This document shows, one piece after another, positions 1 to 11,596 of a stretch of DNA of 64,000 nucleotides. The DNA is from Synaphobranchus kaupii (taxonomy: Eukaryota; Chordata; Actinopteri; Anguilliformes; Synaphobranchidae). Where the stretch lies: assembly GCA_029718625.1 (NCBI GenBank), contig CM056376.1, positions 88,554,333 through 88,618,332 of the forward strand, given 5' to 3'. Position numbers and translations under genes: made by a program. Within the stretch, counting starts at the first letter, position 1; each line of letters begins with the position of its first letter. The notes beneath the pieces were generated by a model that was not told the DNA's origin, searched no databases, and saw only the letters and a list, made by a program, of their open reading frames with translations.

Positions 1-87
1 GGGCCTTTGAGGCGGTTATACTGCTTTTCAGTTATGATTGTGATTGAGCTTTTGTTTAACACCTGTGCAAGCAAACGCGTAGGAAGC

Positions 88-241
88 ACACATACACAAG
101 CAGGCATGTACACATACACACACACACGCACACGCATGCACACACACTCGGCGCACACACACATGCACACACACTCCGCGCGCACACACATACACGCACA
201 CAGACATACACCACAAGCGCGCACACACAGAAATACACATG

Positions 242-284
<43 letters not shown>

Positions 285-305
285 ACACCCATGCCACACA
301 CAGAT
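88..305. repeat. CA microsatellite with interruptions
   Basis: Long CA-rich tract with GCGCACACAC and ATACACA interruptions. Several long open frames over it on both strands (His/Thr or Val/Cys rich) are artefacts. Confidence 0.95.
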
Positions 306-614
306 ACACAGACACGTCTCCACACAAAAGCTCTGTTGATTGTTGATGGTGTTGCCCTTTCATTCAGCGATGTGCTCACGCGGGCCGCGCTGGCGTGTTT
401 ATTCACCGGTGGGTCGTGGGGCGGGGCAGCCGGTTGATTGCCCCCCTGTAGAAGCGGCGCCATTAGGAGCGAGGCCGTGGCACGCTCTGACGCTTTTATT
501 AAGAGCCTCTCCGAGCCCCAGAAGCAGCAACAGCCAATTACACAACAATGGAGTGTTAGGGCCTTTGTGCGCGCGTGATTGCGTCTGCCGGTCATTTCTA
601 TCGCAGGGCCAAAC

Positions 615-803
615 ATAACACACACGCACGGGCACACACGCACACACACACACACGGACACATGTACGCACTTGTACGTACGTGCACACTCTCATACACA
701 CATGCATACATACTCAGAAACACACACACGCACATACATTTACATACATGCACACATGCACATACACACACACACACACACGCACATACATATACACACA
801 GAT
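615..803. repeat. CA microsatellite, second block
   Basis: Another interrupted CA tract with ACATACAT and ACGTACGT steps, 310 bp after the first; the sequence between the two is unique and moderately GC-rich. Confidence 0.95.
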
Positions 804-2892
804 TTGTGTCCAGTGAATTTGATAGGCCGTTGAGTCCCACAGAATCTGGTAGTGTTGGCTATGTTCTTGACGTACTGACAATAGTGCACTCCAGCAAATT
901 TAATTACTGTCACTGCGTTTATTTATTTTCCTTTACTGTGATGAATATTCAAAGATGAGAGTTTAAACTGGTGGCCATACCTCTTTGTGGGGTGGCTTGC
1001 GCTTTCTGTCCCGGGTGTTCAGTCGCAGCCCCTTCAAAAGTCTGTGTAGTCGGATTCTCCACGTTCCGTTGGGGCTTGAGGTGAAAGTTTTCAGGAAAAC
1101 CGATGGTTCGTTCCTTTACGTAGGCCCAGGTAATCTTTCCTGTTTTCCTCCCCGTGTGGAGAGCTTCGCTCGGTGCCCCTCCCACCTGCCGTGTTTCCCT
1201 TCCCCCTGCGCTCTATGCCCCCAGCGCGGCCACTCGACACCTGGTTATCTCCCTCTGCCGCCCGCTCACCAGCCCCGCCCACGAGGAGAGCCCAGCCTGC
1301 TCATCACCTGTAGGCCAAACTCAATCCCCCTCCTGGCCTGGTTATCTCCCGCACACAGCCTGCTCTCTCCCCAGGCCTATGTCTCTCTATCTCTCTCTCT
1401 AACTCTCTCTTCTCTTCCCCTGGCTCTCCGAAGGCGTATGAAGATGTTCAGGTGACGGGAAAAGGCGCTGAACTTCCCCCATGGTTTTGCAGGCTTGTGT
1501 CACCTGTAGCACGTATCGGCTCGCCATGGCCAGGAGAAAGGTCTGGTACTGGGTATAATGACTCTAATCCGCAGAGCTAGCCTGCTGGAATGTCATTGGC
1601 TGTCAGTCACGGAGCTCCTCAGTGACCTTTATGAACCCCGTCCCATGCCGTCAATTCCTGATCACCATCCGCAGACAGGACTCATTACCCATGTTAAATA
1701 CTGGCAGTGGTTTAAAGTAGCGTAAGTGCATTTATCATGAGAGCAGCAGGGTATTCTCGCATTCAATGTTCGCTAACAGTACCAGTACCCCTCGAAAAGA
1801 TGATCGCATTTCAAGTCCGTCAACGCCGTTTGCGAATGCAACGGGGTAATGGTGTGGACGCTTGCGCTAAAACATAATTTGTTGGGCTGTTGGGTGGCTC
1901 ATCCCGTTCTAATGCGTGGATGGGCCCCACGGTCGGGTATGGAAACCGGACCGCGCCAGCGCCGAATGTGGCCAGCGGCCCCCACGGGTCGACGCACAAT
2001 TGGCAGTAGCGGCAGCCAAGGGGCGGGATAGCTTCGGTCGGCCGGGATGACGGCATCTACTCACGCTCCGGCAACCACCGCCGCTCAATCAGGCGCCCGC
2101 CGGTCCGCAGGCGAAGCTGCGCGTGAAGCGTTTTCCTCCGGAGTCGTGTCGGCGTGAGCCAGACCTGCGAACTGCGATGTGGTAAGAGGCGGCCATTGGC
2201 GTCGCTCGCTTCGGTAAACAGCAATTGCTTGTCTGCGCTCTTCTGAATTGATAACAGTGTTTGCGGCAATGAAGTGCTAATACATATGATTGGGCATTCC
2301 CATTTGAGGATAGATAAGGGGGAAAAAAGAATACAAATCGGTAACAGTTTACTTGAAGTGGGTACCGAGTGGCACTTGCAACACATTAATAGGCAGTACA
2401 TGAGGCGTCATGATGCACTGACGGATGAGTGGCCTCACACCGCCGACCTAGCATCACACAAGTGCCATAAAGCCATATGTCTCACGTCACAACATAACCG
2501 CATATACAGTGCAGTCCATAAGTGTTTGGACTGTGACACAACTTGTGTTATTTTGGCTCTGTACCCCAGTACATTTCGATTTGAAATGAAACAGTAAAAA
2601 TGAGGTTAAAGTGCAAACTGTCAGGTTTAATTTAAGTGTATTTCCATATGCAGCAATCCATGTAGGAATTACAGCCCTTTTTACCTATAGTCCCCTGCAT
2701 TTTAGGGGACCAAAACTAATTCCACAAATTAACATAATCTTAAATAATGTTGTCATAGTACTTGGTTGCAAATCATTTGCATTCGACGACTGCCTGAAGT
2801 CTGCGACCCATAGACATCACCATATGCTGGGGATATTCCCTGGTGAAGCTCTGCCAGGCCTGTACTGCGGCCATCTTCTGTTCCTGTTTGTT

Positions 2893-3244
2893 TCAGGGGA
2901 TTTTTGCCTTCATTCTTGTCTTCAGCAAGTGAAACGCATGTTGAATTGGACTCAGGTCGGGGTGATTTACTTGGCCATTCAATAACATTCTAATATTTGG
3001 CCCTGAAAAACCCCTTGGTTGCTTTAGCAGTGTGTTTGAGGTCAGTGTCCTACTGCAAAGTGAAACTACATCCAATGAGTTTTGAGGCATTTGGTTGGAC
3101 CTGAGCAGAAAAGATGTTTCTGTACACTTCAGAATTCATCCTGCTGCTGCCGTCAGCAGTCACATCATCAGTAAAGACAAGTGAGCCAGTTCCAGTGGCA
3201 GCCACACATGTCCGAGCCATAACACCCCCACCACCGTGTTTCAC
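2893..3244 (-). pseudogene. Tc1-like transposase, catalytic part, frameshifted
   Basis: Reads KHGGGGVMARTCVAATGTGS, FTDDVTADGSSRMNSEVYRN and QPNASKLIGCSFTLQ in one frame, then shifts, and VNHPDLSPIQHAFHLLKTRM appears in another. The residue expected to be the catalytic Glu (NPIE in active relatives) is Gln, coded CAA. The segment with the second Asp is damaged at the frameshift. No functional enzyme is possible. Confidence 0.85.
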
Positions 3245-3480
3245 AGATGAGGGAGGTGCTTTGGATCATGAGCAGTTTCTTTCTTTCTATGCATTTTTCT
3301 CTTTCCATCGCTTTAGTACAGGTTAGTACTCACATCATCTGTCCAAAAAAGTTTGTTCTGCAACTTGTGTGTTCCGTGTGTGTTTTTTTAATGTACTGTT
3401 TAGCAAACTCTGTTCTTGTGACTCACCAGTGGTTTGCATCTTGCAGTGAACCCTCTGAGGTTATGCTGGTGTAGTCTTCT

Positions 3481-3795
3481 CTATATTTTAGTCTTTGACA
3501 TATCTAGGCCTACGTCCTGTAGAGTGTTTTTGATCTGTTTGACAGTTGAAACGGGGTTTTTCTTCACAATTGAAAGTATTTTCCGGTCATCCACTGCAGT
3601 GATCTTCTGTGGTCTACCAGGTTGTTTGATATTGCTGAGCTCACCAGTGCATTCTTGCTTCTTAACAATGTACCAAGCAGTTGATTTTGACACATCTAAT
3701 GTTTTGGCTATGTGTCTGATTGATTTTTTCCACCCCATGATGGTCTGCTTTACTGGCATTGACACTTCTTTGGGCCTCATGCTGAGAAACAACAT
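3481..3795 (-). pseudogene. Tc1-like transposase, N-terminal DNA-binding part
   Basis: The start region of the transposase in the element 2507-3998. It contains a helix-turn-helix (SIRHIAKTLDVSKSTAWYIV), then the basic GRPQK motif equivalent to the GRPR hook between the two paired-type subdomains, then a second helix-turn-helix start (NPVSTVKQIKNTLQDVGL). The first Met could be at MRPKEVSMPVK. The frame is lost after this region; the catalytic part continues in other frames toward 2893. Confidence 0.9.
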
Positions 3796-4908
3796 ACAAC
3801 TCCAAATACAAATTCCACACCTAGAATCAACTTAAGACCGTTTTTTTTTTTTGCTTTCTTGTGTTTGAACTAATGATGCAAGAACACATAACTGGCCAAG
3901 AAACAGCTAAGCAGAGAATTGTCCAATTACTTTTGGTCCCCCAAAAATGTGGGTGGGGGGGGGGGGTGTCACTGTCCAAATACGTACGGACTGCACTGTA
4001 TGTCCCATGTCATATAAAGTGGTTATAATCTTTACGTATACCTACGACAATAATTGTGATACATTATGTAATCCTTATAAAGTGGGTACACATGCTACAT
4101 AGTACACACGACTTGACCAATATGCTATAATGACTACATAATAAGGTCATATGCATAACACCTCACATGAGTCCGTGACCAGACATGAAAACATATTACA
4201 GCATTAAAACATTTTCTCATAATTTATGCAACAAATGTATGGATTCAAAATAATGTATTCACAGTGATTGCTATATATCTTATGACGATGTTATGGCATT
4301 GGTTGTAACCTGTAATGCCTTGATATGACAGGTGTTATGTTATGCTTATGACTATTTTATATAGGCTTTATGGCTTGTAGTTCAAGTAAAGTAAAATGTC
4401 AACAAAAACTGTTGTTTTTACAAAACACTGATGCTATAAACAAATTGTCATAAAACTTTGAAACGACATCACTGAAAAGTAGCCTTAAACATGGAAAATA
4501 TTATGCATGTATGAGTGTTACACTGTCAATATAGCACTTAAACCATTTTGAGTAGGCCACATATAGTAACTTAAATGATAAACAAAATCACTGTTGACAG
4601 AAATGTGGTTTTTCTGCTGTGCTGTAATTATCATAATTTACGTAAGTACAGAACAGCTTCTGTACTTTCGCTGTACATTTACCGCCCACAAGCCTGGAGC
4701 ATTTTAGCATAACGGGCTACTGCCTCTCTTTCACAGCGGAAATTACTCAAACACCTGCCACGCTCAGGATGGTCTCTAATTATGGACTGTTTGTGCGTGT
4801 CTGTGGTTATTGGTTATCTGTGGTGAAGGCCAAGCGCTCAGAGAAAGGTAGTGGGTGATTGTCTCTGGCCTGTACAGTTCACTGGTTGTACAGCTGTCTG
4901 GCTAATCA

Positions 4909-4970
4909 TTTGAGTGTGTGTGTGTGTGCGTGTACGTGTGCGTGTGCGTGCGTGTGCGTGCGCGTGCGCG
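4909..4970. repeat. GT/GC alternating purine-pyrimidine tract
   Basis: GTGTGTGTGTGTGCGTGTAC followed by GTGTGCGTGC repeats. The alternating purine-pyrimidine pattern rich in GC steps is favourable for Z-DNA. Confidence 0.85.
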
Positions 4971-5437
4971 TGCACTCGTCTACCTATCCAACTGGGGAAC
5001 ATGGTGTCATTACACATCCTCGAAGAGGGGACCTAGAAACCAAGAGGGTTTCTAATGTGTGTGTGTGTGTGTGTGTGTGTGGTTGTGTGTGTGAGAAAGA
5101 ATGAGAGAGAGTGAGAGACTCTTGGAAGGATTACGGGCCTCAGTTGTACACTGAATTCAGAGTTATTGCTGTGGTGGTCTGTTAAAGTCAATCAGGTAAA
5201 GAAGTCTGTGGGTTCTGTACCAGTGAGTAGTTGTGGGTCCAAGTCCTGACTGCAAGGCTAGGCACGGTACTAAAGCTGACTAGAGCAACACAGAGGTTAT
5301 TGGATAAATGCACCGCATTAAATCCAACTGCCGCACTGTAGAGTACCCATGGTATATATAGGGTATCTGCCTACCAGATAATGTCTGCAGAGAAGAGTGT
5401 AGGTCCAGTGTAGTGTAGGAAGACACGTTCTCACAGT

Positions 5438-5556
5438 TGTCTCTGTAGACCACCACAATATTTCTCATCGCGGTCTCTCTAGACCACCGCAGCGTTTCTC
5501 GCTGTATCCGCGGACAACCGCGGCGTTTCTCACCACCGTCTCCGCGGACCGGCTCC
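5438..5556 (+). repeat. Degenerate minisatellite of about 33 bp, CpG gradient
   Basis: Units of the type TCTCTGTAGACCACCACAAT plus ATTTCTCATCGCGG are repeated three to four times (TCTCTCTAGACCACCGCAGC, TCCGCGGACAACCGCGGCG, TCTCCGCGGACCGG). CG dinucleotides increase from left to right, and the array runs into GC-rich sequence up to about 5720. Confidence 0.7.
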
Positions 5557-6653
5557 TTTTCTCTCCCTGCGGTCGCCGACGAACGGAGGCTTCCGTCTTT
5601 CTCTGCTCCCGACGGACCCCACGTGCGAATGAGGAACCGCGGGTGTGAGAACGCTCCGCTCTGCCACTGCCATCGCATCGCCCGGAGGGGAGCGCCGCAC
5701 CGCACCGCGCCAAACTCCTCCTCCTCAAAGAAAAGAAAAAGTCAGAGGACGATCATCTTATGGAGAACGTCGGGCAGAGTACGTGCTCTGACGCGCGCGC
5801 AAGTGCATATGTGTAAAGAACATTAGAATGACGCTAATGGATGCACATTGAATTTGTCTTTTGTTGGTCGCCTCGCTCCATTAATCCCATATGGAGTCAT
5901 TTTGGAGGACGGGGAAGAGTTGGGTGGGTTGTGGGGGGTTGGGGGTGCCCTCGGAATAAATGCGTGCGCGCCTCCGATGTGATGGAACAGTTAAGCGGTT
6001 GCCGGGGGCGTCGTTTTGGGAGAGCACTCCTGTAGCGACGCTCCTGCCTCCTGTTCCAGCGGCGTAATGAGCCAGAGTTCGCTGCCGAGACCCCCAGGGA
6101 TCCGGGAACAATTAGGAGGCGCAACATCACCGTCGGCGGGAGCTGAAGGCTGTTCCATGCGAGGGGCGGGGGCGGGGGTTCTGTTTACCCACAGAGTCTG
6201 CGGGTCCATCTGTTCAGGCCAGTGATTCATGCCAAGAAAATGCACAGGTAGTGAACTAAAAGCCCAAGCACCAATATGAAGTCACTTAATGGGGTGTTGG
6301 ACTTACCCTGTGTGGCCACAATGGCCTGTGTGCTTTGAGCCACTGTCTCCCAGCATATGTAATTTACCACACCATTGTGGAGCCACCCAATGTTGTAATT
6401 CCATTTTGTCTGCACTACCTACAGTATATGTAACTCTACCTATGGTTAATTCAGCCTCTGTTGAAGTAGGGATGTTGGTGTGTTTGCAGGGGTTTGGCTT
6501 GTGCTTTTGAAGTCCTAAACTTACTTGCTTACTCGTATACTTTAAAAAAAATAATAAATAAACTAAGAAATTTCCAATTTTCAACAGTTAGCATTGTCCT
6601 CCGTTGTGCCGCCGCGACAGCCTGACAAATTGAAATGCACTGTCAAAGAGGGT

Positions 6654-6779
6654 GGTTCATCAGGGAGTCTGGTGATTGGAAATGATTGAAAATGCAACTC
6701 GTCAGACAGCGCAATGATTGGATGTGAATGGAAACTTGGCTCATCAGAAGGCCCGATGATTGGACGTGATTGAAAATGG
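6654..6779 (+). repeat. Three 42-bp units, each with an ATTGG box
   Basis: Three diverged direct repeats (CATCAG..., GTCAG..., CATCAG... followed by GATTGG and GTGATTG or GTGAATGG). ATTGG, the inverted CCAAT box, lies at 6675-6679, 6717-6721 and 6759-6763, exactly 42 bp apart. They sit directly upstream of the CpG-rich block at 6780. Confidence 0.75.
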
Positions 6780-7640
6780 CAGGATGCAGCCCGGGCCCTC
6801 GAGGGCGGGGCGCGCGTTTCCGCGGGGGATTCCCGGGCGCCTCCGAGCGACCGGGGCGAGGGCTGACTGCGCCAAAGCAAATTTGTGCCCGGAGGGAACG
6901 GGACAAATGGAAAAAGTCAATCACCAAGTTTTATTTCCATTGAAATTACGGCGCGTGACGCGCCCGGCGCCGCCGCTGAAGGATTTGCATGGAGAACTGC
7001 TGCATCTGCTGTTTCGCCTGTGTGTTTATCATGTTGAGTGCCCTTGTAAATGTGTACATCCAGCATCTGGCGACAGTCCGTGCCGCGGCGGCGGCGGCAG
7101 TTTGTTCACACGCTCGCGGCTCTCGCTCACCGCGGCTCTGCCTTTTAGCTCTGAGGGAATACGTCCGTCTTCCCCGGAGCCGGCTGTCGCCGCAGCCGTC
7201 CTGTTCCAAGGGCGCGCGGAGCCTCCCGCGAGAACGGCGGCTGATATCTTCGGCTCTCAGAAGAACAACCTTTTATCAACCTTTTTTTTTTTAATCCCGA
7301 AAATCTGCGGTCGCGCGCCCCTGGTCCTACGGCCGTAAGCGTCGCCGCGGTCCTCCTACGGTCGCGAGCGGTCGGGCTGACGTTGATGAATGGCCCCCCA
7401 GATTCAGCCCCGCTCATGCGCGGCCCCGCTTTACCCCGGAGAGACGGGGGGCGGCGGGTCGGTCGGTAGAACCCGCGGCCGGAGAGGGGGAGCTGGAGGG
7501 GGTTGGGGGGGGGCTGCAGCTGTCGCACGGCCCATCGCGCCGCGAGCGACGGGGCGGAACGGGTGGCGCGCGGGGCGAGGGCGGGAGGGGTTAAACACTC
7601 TCGCCCCCCGGCTCTGATGGACCGCGGCGGGATTAATGAA
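6780..7640. promoter_or_regulatory. Intronic CpG island with upstream CCAAT boxes
   Basis: The block is GC-rich with frequent CG dinucleotides, strongest at 7080-7210 and 7310-7620. It contains a perfect octamer ATTTGCAT (6983-6990) and is preceded by three evenly spaced inverted CCAAT boxes. This is promoter- or enhancer-like, but no exon, TATA box or known protein is visible; the long open frames (6760-7338 +, 7145-7729 -) are composition effects. An internal promoter or a regulatory element of exoc4 is possible. Confidence 0.45.
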
Positions 7641-9801
7641 GAAACCCCTGACCCGTTTCTGAGGGGTGAGGCTGAGGCCCCTCTCGCCCCGCTCACCCCC
7701 CTCTCTCCCCATCTCTCCCCCATCTGCATCGGCTCCTACCGGGACATCCATCTTACGCTGGGACATGCCCTGGGGGTGGGGGGGGGGGTTTCGTCAAGGG
7801 AGGGGGGGCCCTGTCTGTGGGCTCTGGGCCAGGATCGATACAAATGTAGCCACTATAAATGTACCGCCAGCGTTCTTGTTTTTATTTATAACCGATGTTT
7901 CAGGGGAGTTTTAGAGAAGCTGAGTTATGGCGCGGCGTGTAAACAGTCTCTGCTCCGTTACTGTACAAGCCAGGTAATGTCATGCCTATCTGCGAGAGCC
8001 GAGAAAAGGTGGCGCTCTCGTGAGTTTCTCAAGGTCGCTCATTATTACTGTACTCCGGTGCGGTGTTAGGCCGGCCTTTCCCCCTGGAACGGAGACGCCC
8101 CTGCCAAGGCTGCGGTCCAGAGCGATGCTAAATGCGACCGCGCGAGGCAGGGCTTATCTGCTCTGTCAGACCGAAGGTTTAAAATTTCCATCGAGTTAAA
8201 ATTAAATTAAATCAATCAATCCAGGCTCCTCCCACACACCCTCTGTTCAGCAAACCTTGTGGGAGGGAGAGAAAGACGGAGGGAGGGAGATGGAGGGCAA
8301 GAGAATTTTGTGCCAAACTCAAAAAGTAGCATAACATCTGTAGGTCCAAAAATAATTGGAAAGGAGGCTGAGTACCACGTATTGCAAGAAACGCCGCTTC
8401 CTTAAACTTTGCGTCATATTGCCTACATAGCTCATTTGCATATGTCTGGCTGGCTCTCGCCCGAATCCAGATCTGCAGTCCTTCCTTTTGTACTTCTGCC
8501 GGTACTGTAGTTTAGACGCAGCTTCTTTCCTCTTGAGCGAGTTGACAATGAGCCCGCCAGATGACGGAGAGAAGTTTCGGTGACCCTTGGCAGAACCTCT
8601 TCACTTTGTGACAGTTAATTCGGATGGAAGATTCGTGCGTCTGGCCATATAAATTGGCCCGAGCTATTTCTCTGCCTGTCTCCATCTCTGGGCTCACGGC
8701 TTGATTACTTTTTAATGATTTCTGGTGGAAAGACAAATGGGCGCGTTAAATGACTGAAATTAGACAGGGGTGCAGAGCGGCAGAGCTCTTGTTATTGGGG
8801 GTAATGGACCCTGGGGCCGCTGTTTACCCGACCGCTCCCTCCAGGGACGTCTGCGGGTTCTGGCGAATTTTGGCAGGTTCTGGCCAGGGAGAGGCTTAAG
8901 AACAGCAGAGAGACTGAGGGGGCGGGCCCCACATCTGACAGGCAGGAAATGGGTAGCATGGGGTGGTGAGAGGAGGACTTTTGCAGAGGAGAAAGATGAG
9001 AAATAAGAGAAAAGGAAAAGAAAAGTATATTATATTGGAGGACGACACGCAGGCAAGTTCGAGGTATAGTCGCCTCGGGCGCCATCCGTCTGGGGGGGGG
9101 GGGTGCCAAAAGCCCCCACACATCCCCCCACCTCCCCACTTCCGCTTGCACACAGGTAAGCGATACTCAGACAAAGGAAGGTTGAGGGGAATACGGGATT
9201 TTCGTCTGGATTTGATTATTAAAAGCCAAACTGTCAACAAGGCCTATCAGTGAGCATTCTAAAAGTCTTCCTTTCAATCACAATCTGAGGTCTGAGAACA
9301 CAGCCAGCTCACATGTAAACGGGCAGTGTCCTCGTGTCAGGTGGTGGGTGGGAGATGTATTCCAGGAATCTTTCATGGGCCCTTGACGCCTCAAGCGAGC
9401 TTGCTGCTGCCATTTTGTGGGCCGATCAGTGCCGGAACCTTCCATCTCGTCAAAGTCATGCAGGGCGTTCTGGCTTCCCCAGCAAGACCAGTGATTTTGT
9501 AGCGGGCGTGTTATCGGTGACAAACAGTTATTGTTTATTTTATTTATTTTATTTTTTTTGGGGGGGTACACTTTTTGTTTTTGAACCGTTGAGGCACATG
9601 AGAGACTGAGAGAGGGAAGCCTTTCCGCCTGAGGAACCGTGCTGCGGATCGACCGCTATCTGTCTCCCATCTTTCTCTGTGGCCCCGCTCTCAGGGACGT
9701 TCACAGCGGGCTGCCCACCGCGGTCAGGGAGGCCCGGGCCGGTCGATGAGCGCAGACGAATGCGCCGGCGTCGCGCGCGCGGCTGGGGCCGGGTGATAGC
9801 G

Positions 9802-9836
9802 GGGCAGCGGAGAAAGAGAGAGAGAGAGAGAGAGAA
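9802..9836. repeat. GA microsatellite
   Basis: About 12 GA units. Confidence 0.85.
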
Positions 9837-10069
9837 GGGGGATGACGCTCGGGGTACAGAATGATGTCGCCCTCCGTCTCTCATCAGGGAACCAAGGTCA
9901 CAGCCTGAGCTGATCCCCTTTTCGACAGGGCACGTGAGGCAGGGCAACCTAAAGCCTATTTCAGGACGTCTTCCTAGTCCCATAGTTTTAAAAATACACC
10001 GCTGTACTGAATGTGATCCAAAAGCTGTGGTGCTAAAATGGTAGAAATAAATGTCTTGGGCTTTATGCT

Positions 10070-10400
10070 GCATCAGGGTGCTATTAGAGCACCTGCGCTG
10101 TAGACTATCAGTAATGTAGAATCTCTCAGGCTGAGAAATCTCTGTACTGTAAAATCTCACAGGGTTGCAGAATCTCCCTACTATAGAAGGTCTTTGGGCT
10201 TTGTACCGTGCCATTTCCAGAAGCTGTAGTCTCAGAAATATAGAGGATCTGTCCGATCTGTCAAATCTCTGCGGCGTCACACATCTCAAACGGTCTCTGT
10301 CGATGTCGTAGGCTCGCCGCGCTACGTAATCTCTCCGCGCTGCGGAACCTCCGCGCCGTAGAGCCGCCGCGCCGTAGCGCCCGTTCGCCGTGGAACGCGC
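10070..10400 (+). repeat. Degenerate minisatellite of about 16-22 bp, CpG gradient
   Basis: A loose tandem pattern of GTAGAATCTCTCAGGCT-like units: GTAAAATCTCACAGGGT, GCAGAATCTCCCTACTA, then TACGTAATCTCTCCGCGCTG and CGGAACCTCCGCGCCGTAG. Units on the left have almost no CG, units on the right are full of CG. A 302-codon minus-strand frame (9549-10457) across it is an artefact. Confidence 0.65.
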
Positions 10401-10882
10401 TCCACAGACGGAACAGAAGCCGGCTGTCGCCTTCGGCTCTGCCCGTGTCCCTGTCACCGCTCCCGCTCGGGGCGCCTGATTACACCTGGCAGGTACACGC
10501 GTCGCCCCGCTCCCTGTTGTCTGGCTGCGGAGACGGCTGTCACTCCGGGGGGGGAGCGAGGCGCAGGAGAACGCCCCGTTCCGCTTTGGCCTCGTAAAAA
10601 AGACGCGAGGAAGGGAAAGAGCTAAGCGTCCTCGTTCCCGTTTCCACCGCTGTCGTTAACCAGCCGCAGCCGGCCGCCGAACGGCACACTGCGGATATCT
10701 GTCCGTCCAGCCCGGTCTACCCTCCCGGCGCGTGCACTCTGGCATGGGTCACTGCTGCCCCCTGGTGAGTCGACTCGGTCACTGCAGCCAGTGAAAAATC
10801 TCTCAGCTCACCCGCCTCTGAAGGACTCATATGTACAGTGAGGCTGGGACCAGGGAAGAAACAGATGCTGCAGTCAGCGTGT

Positions 10883-11040
10883 GGGTGGCAGCGTAATATA
10901 CTGGCCGGGGAACTGGGCTTGCATCTCAGAGGCTGCGGGTTCAAATCCCTGCTGTATTCGTGGGCAAGATACTTAACCCGAAATTGCTGCAGTAAATTTC
11001 CAGCTGTATAAATCCTTGCTGTCTAAAGGAATAAGCTTGG
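10883..11040 (+). repeat. tRNA-derived SINE fragment
   Basis: GGCAGCGTAATATACTGG resembles a box A region and GGTTCAAATCC at 10938-10948 is a good box B. They are followed by GGGCAAGATACTTAACCC and a segment ending in CAGCTGTATAAA, typical of the body of fish tRNA-derived SINEs. The 3' tail seems to be missing, so this is a truncated, decayed copy in the intron. Confidence 0.7.
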
Positions 11041-11429
11041 GATGAGGCGGAAGGGATATAGACCGGTGCTTTCAAATTCTTCATTGGCTTCAAGATTGTT
11101 CCCTAACCAGTTTAATGAATCCTTGTGCAGTTACTGTACAGTTTTGAGTGACAGCCTGATCTAGGCGGTGTTCAGACAGTACGGTAGGACCACCTACTTC
11201 GTAGTGATCGACTTGACCATGCTCAGTGGGATTTGCAGACATGTTGTATATCATTTTCCTCATCTGTGGCCCCCTACAACTTTATCCACAAGATTCGATG
11301 TAGCTCAGATAATTTGTATTCTGTTCAGTGTGTCATGATTTAAAACTTGTGTAAACTGTTCCAGGGGGTGAAAACTTTCAACGCCCCGCAGTATATGAAC
11401 TCCTATCTCCTCCGTCTTGGTTTTTGTAG

Positions 11430-11566
11430 AGCACTGTGGTTGTGGAGAAGTCCATTCAGGACCTGATGACCTTGATGCAGGACCTCAGCTCCTACTCCAA
11501 TCAGTTCCTGGAGATGGTGTGTGACAAACTGAAGGAGTACAAGGAGATCTGCAACACCGCCTACAG
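11430..11566 (+). CDS. exoc4: exoc4 (Sec8) internal exon, first in window
   Basis: Exon of EXOC4/Sec8, a subunit of the octameric exocyst complex that tethers secretory vesicles to the plasma membrane. It encodes 45 residues plus two bases of a split Arg codon. The frame opens [13 protein letters not shown] and continues through [12 protein letters not shown] and DKLKEYKE, closely resembling the vertebrate EXOC4 segment around STIIVEKTVQDL as I remember it. The acceptor is TTTTTGTAG at 11421-11429. An alternative AG two bases later would shift the frame and is rejected. The donor is GTAACC at 11567. The exon ends in phase 2 and joins exactly to the next exon to restore AYRGIVQS. It lies in the C-terminal helical half of the protein. 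About 580 residues should precede it, encoded upstream of the window. Confidence 0.97.
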
Positions 11567-11596
11567 GTAACCGTGAGCTACTACACCACCTTACAG

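Larger units (their letters stand above)
2507..3998 (-). mobile_element. Tc1-like transposon, full length but inactive
   Basis: The left end CAGTGCAGTCCATAAGTG and the right end (reverse complement CAGTGCAGTCCGTACGTATT) are inverted repeats of at least 33 bp ending in GGACWGTGACAC, flanked by TA (2505-2506 and 3999-4000). The element is 1492 bp, near the usual Tc1 size. The transposase reads on the minus strand but is split by frameshifts: an N-terminal DNA-binding part (3481-3795) and catalytic parts (3050-3244 and 2893-3090). A poly-T of 13 at 3840 and a G run at 3953 lie in its 5' region. Confidence 0.95.
1..11429 (+). other. exoc4: Upstream intron of exoc4 (3' portion)
   Basis: This is non-coding sequence before the first recognisable exoc4 exon. 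It ends in a polypyrimidine tract and the acceptor AG at 11428-11429. I looked for the part of EXOC4 that should precede the exon at 11430 and saw no match, so the previous exon lies outside the window. The stretch contains two CA-repeat blocks, a Tc1-like transposon, GT repeats, two degenerate minisatellites, CpG-rich blocks and a SINE fragment, all listed separately. The rest (for example 1000-2500, 4000-4900, 8050-9780, 11050-11400) shows nothing I can assign. That it is intron rather than intergenic is inferred from the internal exon following it. Confidence 0.85.

Noticed and set aside
56..840. His/Thr- or Cys/Val-rich frames at the window start
   Set aside because: Translations of CA/GT microsatellites.
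5190..5270. SINE-like GGGTCCAAGTCCTGAC
   Set aside because: Too poor a match to box B and no tail or head to support a SINE call.
7145..7729. Long frames on both strands of the CpG island (194, 192 and 188 codons)
   Set aside because: Stop-poor because of high GC content; Arg/Pro/Ala-rich with no recognisable family.
9549..10457. A 302-codon minus-strand frame
   Set aside because: It covers a degenerate minisatellite and GC-rich DNA, shows no domain or splice logic, and is best explained by composition.
11428..11431. Alternative acceptor AG two bases downstream for the first exon
   Set aside because: It would drop two bases and break the continuous exoc4 frame STVVVEK.
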